Shown: piece after piece, positions 56,195-64,000 of the stretch
Layout of the letters: every line of letters begins with the position of its first letter
Position numbering within the stretch: the first letter of the stretch is position 1
DNA from: Arion vulgaris
Taxonomy: Eukaryota; Mollusca; Gastropoda; Stylommatophora; Arionidae
DNA length: 64,000 bases
Direction of reading: 5' to 3'
NCBI GenBank assembly: GCA_020796225.1
Contig: CM036754.1
Span: 68,006,000-68,069,999, forward strand
Position numbers and translations under genes: made by a program
Notes under the pieces: generated by a model
What the model saw: only the letters and a program-made list of their open reading frames with translations
What the model was told of the DNA's origin: nothing
Database searches by the model: none

Positions 56195-59100
56195 GATAGC
56201 AACAAGGCATATTATGAGAAGAAATGATTGAAGAATCACACATCAGGCATTGAAGTGGTAGCAACAAGGCATATTATGAGAAGAAATGATTGAAGAATCA
56301 CACATCAGGCATTGAAGTGGTAGCAACAAGGCATATTATGAGAAGAAATGATTGAAGAATCACACATCAGGCATTGAAGTGATAGCAACAAGGCATATTA
56401 TGAGAAGAAATGATTGAAGAATCACACATCAGGCATTGAAGTGTTAGCAACAAGGCATATTATGAGAAGAAATGATTGAAGAATCACACATCAGGCATTG
56501 AAGGTGGCAACAAGGCATATTATGAGAAGAAATGATTGAAGAATCACACATCAGGCATTGAAGTGGTAGCAACAAGGCATATTATGAGAAGAAATGATTG
56601 AAGAATCACACATCAGGCATTGAAGTGGTAGCAACAAGGCATATTATGATATTATGAGAAGAAATGATTGAAGAATCACACATCAGGCATTGAAGTGATA
56701 GCAACAAGGCATATTATGAGAAGAAATGATTGAAGAATCACACATCAGGCATTGAAGTGGTAGCAACAAGGCATATTATGAGAAGAAATGATTGAAGAAT
56801 CACACATCAGGCATTGAAGTGATAGCAACAAGGCATATTATGAGAAGAAATGATTGAAGAATCACACATCAGGCATTGAAGTGGTAGCAACAAGGCATAT
56901 TATGAGAATAAATGATTGAAGAATCACACATCAGGCATTGAAGCGGTAGGGAACAAGGCATATTATGAGAAGAAATGATTGAAGAATCACACATCAGGCA
57001 TTGAAGTGGTAGCAACAAGGCATACTATGAGAAGAAATGATTGAAGAATCACACATCAGGCATTAAAGTGGTGGCAACAAGGCATATTATGAGAAGAAAT
57101 GATTGAAGACTCACAAATCAGGCATTGAAGTGATAGCAACAAGGCATACTATGAGAAGAAATGATTGAAGAATCACACATCAGGCATTGAAGTGGTAGCA
57201 ACAAGGCATATTATGAGAAGAAATGATTGAAGAATCACACATCAGGCATTGAAGTGGTAGCAACAAGGCATATTATGAGAAGAAATGATTGAAGAATCAC
57301 ACATCAGGCATTGAAGTGGTAGCAACAAGGCATACTAGCAGAAGAAATGATTGAAGAATCACACATCAGGCATTGAAGTGGTAGCAACAAGGCATATTAT
57401 GAGAAGAAATGATTGAAGAATCACACATCAGGCATTGAAGTGGTAGCAACAAGGCATATTATGAGAAGAAATGATTGAAGAATCACACATCAGGCATTGA
57501 AGTGGTAGCAACAAGGCATATTATGAGAAGAAATGATTGAAGAATCACACATAAGGCATTGAAGTGATAGCAACAAGGCATACTATGAGAAGAAATGATT
57601 GAAGAATCACACATCAGGCATTGAAGTGATAGCAACAAGGCATACTATGAGAAGAAATGATTGAAGAATCACACATCAGGCATTGGAGTGGTAGCAACAA
57701 GGCATATTATGAGAAAAAATGATTGAAGAATCACACATCAGGCATTGAAGTGATAGCAACAAGGCATATTATGAGAAGAAATGATTGAAGAATCACACAT
57801 CAGGCATTGAAGTGATAGCAACAAGGCATATTATGAGAAGAAATGATTGAAGAATCACACATCAGGCATTGAAGTGGTAGCAACAAGGCATATTATGAGA
57901 AGAAATGATTGAAGAATCACAAATCAGGCATTGAAGTGATAGCAACAATTCATACTATGAGAAGAAATGATTGAAGAATCACACATCAGGCATTGAAGTG
58001 ATAGCAACAAGGCATACTATGAGAAGAAATGATTGAAGAATCACACATCAGGCATTGAAGTGGTAGCAACAAGGCATATTATGAGAAGAAATTATTGAAG
58101 AATCACACATCAGGCATTGAAGTGATAGCAACAAGGCATATTATGAGAAGAAATGATTGAAGAATCACACATCAGGCATTGAAGTGATAGCAACAAGGCA
58201 TATTATGAGAAGAAATGATTGAAGAATCACACATCAGGCATTGAAGTGATAGCAACAAGGCATATTATGAGAAGAAATGATTGAAGAATCACACATCAGG
58301 CATTGAAGTGATAGCAACAAGGCATATTATGAGAAGAAATGATAGAAGAATCACACATCAGGCATTGAATGTAGCAACAAGGCATACTATGAGAAGAAAT
58401 GATTGAAGAATCACACATTAGGCATTGAAGTGGTAGCAACAAGGCATATTATGAGAAGAAATGATTGAAGAATCACACATCAGGCATTGAAGTGATAGCA
58501 ACAAGGCATATTATGAGAAGAAATGATTGAAGAATCACAAATCAGGCATTGAAGTGGTAGCAACAAGGCATATTATGAGAAGAAATGATTGAAGAATCAC
58601 ACATCAGGCATTGAAGCGGTAGCAACAAGGCATATTATGAGAAGAAATGATTGAAGAATCACACATCAGGCATTGAAGTGGTAGCAACAAGGCATATTAT
58701 GAGAAGAAATGATTGAAGAATCACACATCAGGCATTGAAGTGGTAGCAACAAGGCATATTATGAGAAGAAATGATTGAAGAATCACACATCAGGCATTGA
58801 AGTGATAGCAACAAGGCATACTATGAGAAGAAATGATTGAAGAATCACACATCAGGCATTGAAGTGATAGCAACAAGGCATATTATGAGAAGAAATGATT
58901 GAAGAATCACACATCAGGCATTGAAGTGATAGCAACAAGGCATATTATGAGAAGAAATGATTGAAGAATCACACATCAGGCATTGAAGTGGTAGCAACAA
59001 GGCATATTATGAGAAGAAATGATTGAAGAATCACACATCAGGCATTGAAGTGATAGCAACAAGGCATACTATGAGAAGAAATGATTGAAGAATCACACAT

Positions 59101-62100
59101 CAGGCATTGAGTGATAGCAACAAGGCATATTATGAGAAGAAATGATTGAAGAATCACACATCAGGCATTGAAGTGGTAGCAACAAGGCATACTATGAGAA
59201 TAAATGATTGAAGAATCACACATCAGGCATTGAAGTGGTAGCAACAAGGCATATTATGAGAAGAAATGATTGAAGAATCACACATCAGGCATTGAAGTGG
59301 TAGCAACAAGGCATATTATGAGAAGAAATGATTGAAGAATCACACATCAGGCATTGAAGTGGTAGCAACAAGGCATACTAGCAGAAGAAATGATTGAAGA
59401 ATCACACATCAGGCATTGAAGTGGTAGCAACAAGGCATATTATGAGAAGAAATGATTGAAGAATCACACATCAGGCATTGAAGTGGTAGCAACAAGGCAT
59501 ATTATGAGAAGAAATGATTGAAGAATCACACATCAGGCATTGAAGTGGTAGCAACAAGGCATATTATGAGAAGAAATGATTGAAGAATCACACATAAGGC
59601 ATTGAAGTGATAGCAACAAGGCATACTATGAGAAGAAATGATTGAAGAATCACACATCAGGCATTGAAGTGATAGCAACAAGGCATACTATGAGAAGAAA
59701 TGATTGAAGAATCACACATCAGGCATTGGAGTGGTAGCAACAAGGCATATTATGAGAAAAAATGATTGAAGAATCACACATCAGGCATTGAAGTGATAGC
59801 AACAAGGCATATTATGAGAAGAAATGATTGAAGAATCACACATCAGGCATTGAAGTGATAGCAACAAGGCATATTATGAGAAGAAATGATTGAAGAATCA
59901 CACATCAGGCATTGAAGTGGTAGCAACAAGGCATATTATGAGAAGAAATGATTGAAGAATCACACATCAGGCATTGAAGTGATAGCAACAATTCATACTA
60001 TGAGAAGAAATGATTGAAGAATCACACATCAGGCATTGAAGTGATAGCAACAAGGCATACTATGAGAAGAAATGATTGAAGAATCACACATCAGGCATTG
60101 AAGTGGTAGCAACAAGGCATATTATGAGAAGAAATTATTGAAGAATCACACATCAGGCATTGAAGTGATAGCAACAAGGCATATTATGAGAAGAAATGAT
60201 TGAAGAATCACACATCAGGCATTGAAGTGATAGCAACAAGGCATATTATGAGAAGAAATGATTGAAGAATCACACATCAGGCATTGAAGTGATAGCAACA
60301 AGGCATATTATGAGAAGAAATGATTGAAGAATCACACATCAGGCATTGAGTGATAGCAACAAGGCATATTATGAGAAGAAATGATAGAAGAATCACACAT
60401 CAGGCATTGAAGTGGTAGCAACAAGGCATACTATGAGAAGAAATGATTGAAGAATCACACATTAGGCATTGAAGTGGTAGCAACAAGGCATATTATGAGA
60501 AGAAATGATTGAAGAATCACACATCAGGCATTGAAGTGATAGCAACAAGGCATATTATGAGAAGAAATGATTGAAGAATCACACATCAGGCATTGAAGTG
60601 GTAGCAACAAGGCATATTATGAGAAGAAATGATTGAAGAATCACACATCAGGCATTGAAGCGGTAGCAACAAGGCATATTATGAGAAGAAATGATTGAAG
60701 AATCACACATCAGGCATTGAAGTGGTAGCAACAAGGCATATTATGAGAAGAAATGATTGAAGAATCACACATCAGGCATTGAAGTGGTAGCAACAAGGCA
60801 TATTATGAGAAGAAATGATTGAAGAATCACACATCAGGCATTGAAGTGATAGCAACAAGGCATACTATGAGAAGAAATGATTGAAGAATCACACATCAGG
60901 CATTGAAGTGATAGCAACAAGGCATATTATGAGAAGAAATGATTGAAGAATCACACATCAGGCATTGAAGTGATAGCAACAAGGCATATTATGAGAAGAA
61001 ATGATTGAAGAATACACATCAGGCATTGAAGTGATAGCAACAAGGCATACTATGAGAAGAAATGATTGAAGAATCACACATCAGGCATTGAAGTGATAGC
61101 AACAAGGCATATTATGAGAAGAAATGATTGAAGAATCACACATCAGGCATTGAAGTGGTAGCAACAAGGCATACTATGAGAATAAATGATTGAAGAATCA
61201 CACATCAGGCATTGAAGCGGTGGCAACAAGGCATATTATGAGAAGAAATGATTGAAGAATCACACATCAGGCATTGAAGTGGTAGCAACAAGGCATACTA
61301 TGAGAATAAATAATTGAAGAATCACACATCAGGCATTGAAGTGGTAGCAACAAGGCATACTATGAGAAGAAATGATTGAAGAATCACACATCAGGCATTA
61401 AAGTGGTGGCAACAAGGCATATTATGAGAAGAAATGATTGAAGAATCACAAATCAGGCATTGAAGTGATAGCAACAAGGCATACTATGAGAAGAAATGAT
61501 TGAAGAATCACACATCAGGCATTGAAGTGGTAGCAACAAGGCATATTATGAGAAGAAATGATTGAAGAATCACACATCAGGCATTGAAGTGGTAGCAACA
61601 AGGCATATTATGAGAAGAAATGATTGAAGAATCACAAATCAGGCATTGAAGTGGTAGCAACAAGGCATACTATGAGAAGAAATGATTGAAGAATCACACA
61701 TCAGGCATTGAAGTGGTAGCAACAAGGCATATTATGAGAAGAAATGATTGAAGAATCACACATCAGGCATTGAAGTGGTAGCAACAAGGCATATTATGAG
61801 AAGAAATGATTGAAGAATCACACATCAGGCATTGAAGTGGTAGCAACAAGGCATATTATGAGAAGAAATGATTGAAGAATCACACATCAGGCATTGAAGT
61901 GATAGCAACAAGGCATACTATGAGAAGAAATGATTGAAGAATCACACATCAGGCATTGAAGTGATAGCAACAAGGCATACTATGAGAAGAAATGATTGAA
62001 TAATCACACATCAGGCATTGGAGTGGTAGCAACAAGGCATATTATGAGAAAAAATGATTGAAGAATCACACATCAGGCATTGAAGTGATAGCAACAAGGC

Positions 62101-64000
62101 ATATTATGAGAAGAAATGATTGAAGAATCACACATCAGGCATTGAAGTGATAGCAACAAGGCATATTATGAGAAGAAATGATTGAAGAATCACACATCAG
62201 GCATTGAAGTGGTAGCAACAAGGCATATTATGAGAAGAAATGATTGAAGAATACACATCAGGCATTGAAGTGATAGCAACAATTCATACTATGAGAAGAA
62301 ATGATTGAAGAATCACACATCAGGCATTGAAGTGATAGCAACAAGGCATACTATGAGAAGAAATGATTGAAGAATCACACATCAGGCATTGAAGTGGTAG
62401 CAACAAGGCATATTATGAGAAGAAATGATTGAAGAATCACACATCAGGCATTGAAGAGATAGCAACAAGGCATATTATGAGAAGAAATGATTGAAGAATC
62501 ACACATCAGGCATTGAAGTGATAGCAACAAGGCATATTATGAGAAGAAATGATTGAAGAATCACAAATCAGGCATTGAAGTGATAGCAACAAGGCATATT
62601 ATGAGAAGAAATGATTGAAGAATCACACATCAGGCATTGAAGTGATAGCAACAAGGCATATTATGAGAAGAAATGATAGAAGAATCACATCTAGGCATTG
62701 AAGTGGTAGCAACAAGGCATACTATGAGAAGAAATGATTGAAGAATCACACATTAGGCATTGAAGTGGTAGCAACAAGGCATATTATGAGAAGAAATGAT
62801 TGAAGAATCACACATCAGGCATTGAAGTGATAGCAACAAGGCATATTATGAGAACAAATGATTGAAGAATCACACATCAGGCATTGAAGTGGTAGCAACA
62901 AGGCATATTATGAGAAGAAATGATTGAAGAATCACACATCAGGCATTGAAGCGGTAGCAACAAGGCATATTATGAGAAGAAATGATTGAAGAATCACACA
63001 TCAGGCATTGAAGTGGTAGCAACAAGGCATATTATGAGAAGAAATGATTGAAGAATCACACATCAGGCATTGAAGTGGTAGCAACAAGGCATATTATGAG
63101 AAGAAATGATTGAAGAATCACACATCAGGCATTGAAGTGATAGCAACAAGGCATACTATGAGAAGAAATGATTGAAGAATCACACATCAGGCATTGAAGT
63201 GATAGCAACAAGGCATATTATGAGAAGAAATGATTGAAGAATCACACATCAGGCATTGAAGTGATAGCAACAAGGCATATTATGAGAAGAAATGATTGAA
63301 GAATCACACATCAGGCATTGAAGTGGTAGCAACAAGGCATATTATGAGAAGAAATGATTGAAGAATCACACATCAGGCATTGAAGTGATAGCAACAAGGC
63401 ATACTATGAGAAGAAATGATTGAAGAATCACACATCAGGCATTGAAGTGATAGCAACAAGGCATACTATGAGAAGAAATGATTGAAGAATCACACATCAG
63501 GCATTGAAGTGGTAGCAACAAGGCATATTATGAGAAGAAATTATTGAAGAATCACACATCAGGCATTGAAGTGATAGCAACAAGGCATATCATGAGAAGA
63601 AATGATTGAAGAATCACACATCAGGCATTGAAGTGATAGCAACAAGGCATATTATGAGAAGAAATGATTGAAGAATCACACATCAGGCATTGAAGTGATA
63701 GCAACAATGCATATTATGAGAAGAAATGATTGAAGAATCACACATCAGGCATTGAAGTGGTAGCAACAAGGCATATTATGAGAAGAAATGATTGAAGAAT
63801 CACACATCAGGCATTGAAGCGGTAGCAACAAGGCATATTATGAGAAGAAATGATTGAAGAATCACACATCAGGCATTGAAGTGGTAGCAACAAGGCATAT
63901 TATGAGAAGAAATGATTGAAGAATCACACATCAGGCATTGAAGTGGTAGCAACAAGGCATATTATGAGAAGAAATGATTGAAGAATCACACATCAGGCAT
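56195..64000. repeat. 62-bp satellite with higher-order periodicity
   Basis: About 126 monomers of aggcatattatgagaagaaa, tgattgaagaatcacacatc, aggcattgaagtgatagcaa, ca fill the rest of the window without interruption and continue past its end. Monomers differ at few diagnostic sites: gatagc/ggtagc, tatta/tacta, cacac/cacaaa and others. Rare variants recur at about 2043 bp and again about 2291 bp later: tagcagaag at 57336 and 59379; gcaacaattcat at 57942, 59985 and 62276; cattggagtgg at 57681, 59724 and 62016; gatagaagaa at 58341, 60383 and 62675. This means 33-monomer and 37-monomer higher-order units. No open frame of note. Confidence 0.98.

Noticed and set aside
56195..64000. CRISPR-like look of regular repeats
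   Set aside because: There are no unique spacers; the whole 62-bp monomer is repeated, and the window is eukaryotic.

Overview
This is a piece of an animal nuclear genome: AT-rich, intron-bearing and dominated by repeats. The retroelement families (RTE-type non-LTR elements with a WxGHVxRM tail, and LINEs with a C-terminal RNase H) together with a vertebrate-like GRK2 N-terminus suggest a lophotrochozoan, most likely a mollusc. That assignment is from memory of the families and is not proven here. Nothing prokaryotic or viral was seen.

Two real genes are supported, both on the minus strand. The first is the 5' part of a G-protein-coupled receptor kinase of the GRK2/GRK3 type. Coding exon 1 is 19767-19655, exon 2 is 12651-12575 and exon 3 is 5387-5314. 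All splice junctions and phases agree and give 88 residues; the rest of the gene lies beyond the left edge. The second is a complete ADF/cofilin gene in two coding exons, 39069-38789 and 36572-36419, giving 144 residues.

Everything else is repeats. Adding the spans of the tandem arrays gives about one third of the window. The largest is a 62-bp satellite that fills 56195-64000 and runs off the right edge; it has a higher-order period of about 2.04-2.29 kb. Other arrays have units of about 25, 30, 40, 43, 46, 50, 52, 54, 55, 69, 70 and 113 bp. Between them lie at least fifteen decayed LINE fragments, several SINE families (many with clear target-site duplications), three hAT-type elements with 8-bp duplications and one foldback element flanked by TTAA.

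Layout: 0-5 kb hAT elements and minisatellites; 5-20 kb GRK2 exons in introns of about 7 kb loaded with LINE tails, SINEs and arrays; 20-36 kb intergenic LINE fragments and the 70-bp and 40-bp arrays; 36-39 kb the cofilin gene; 40-48 kb a hAT element inside a 54-bp array plus LINE pieces; 49-56 kb SINEs and long arrays; 56-64 kb satellite.

The most interesting theme is that several tandem arrays appear to have grown out of LINE sequence. The 46-bp array at 54.7-55.8 kb repeats the LINE segment encoding LLYSNECW. The 69-bp array at 9.3-10.4 kb repeats the C-terminal end of an RNase H LINE. The 62-bp satellite starts at the 3' end of the same LINE copy that carries the 46-bp array. A two-copy 53-bp duplication at 44.9 kb may be the first step of the same process.
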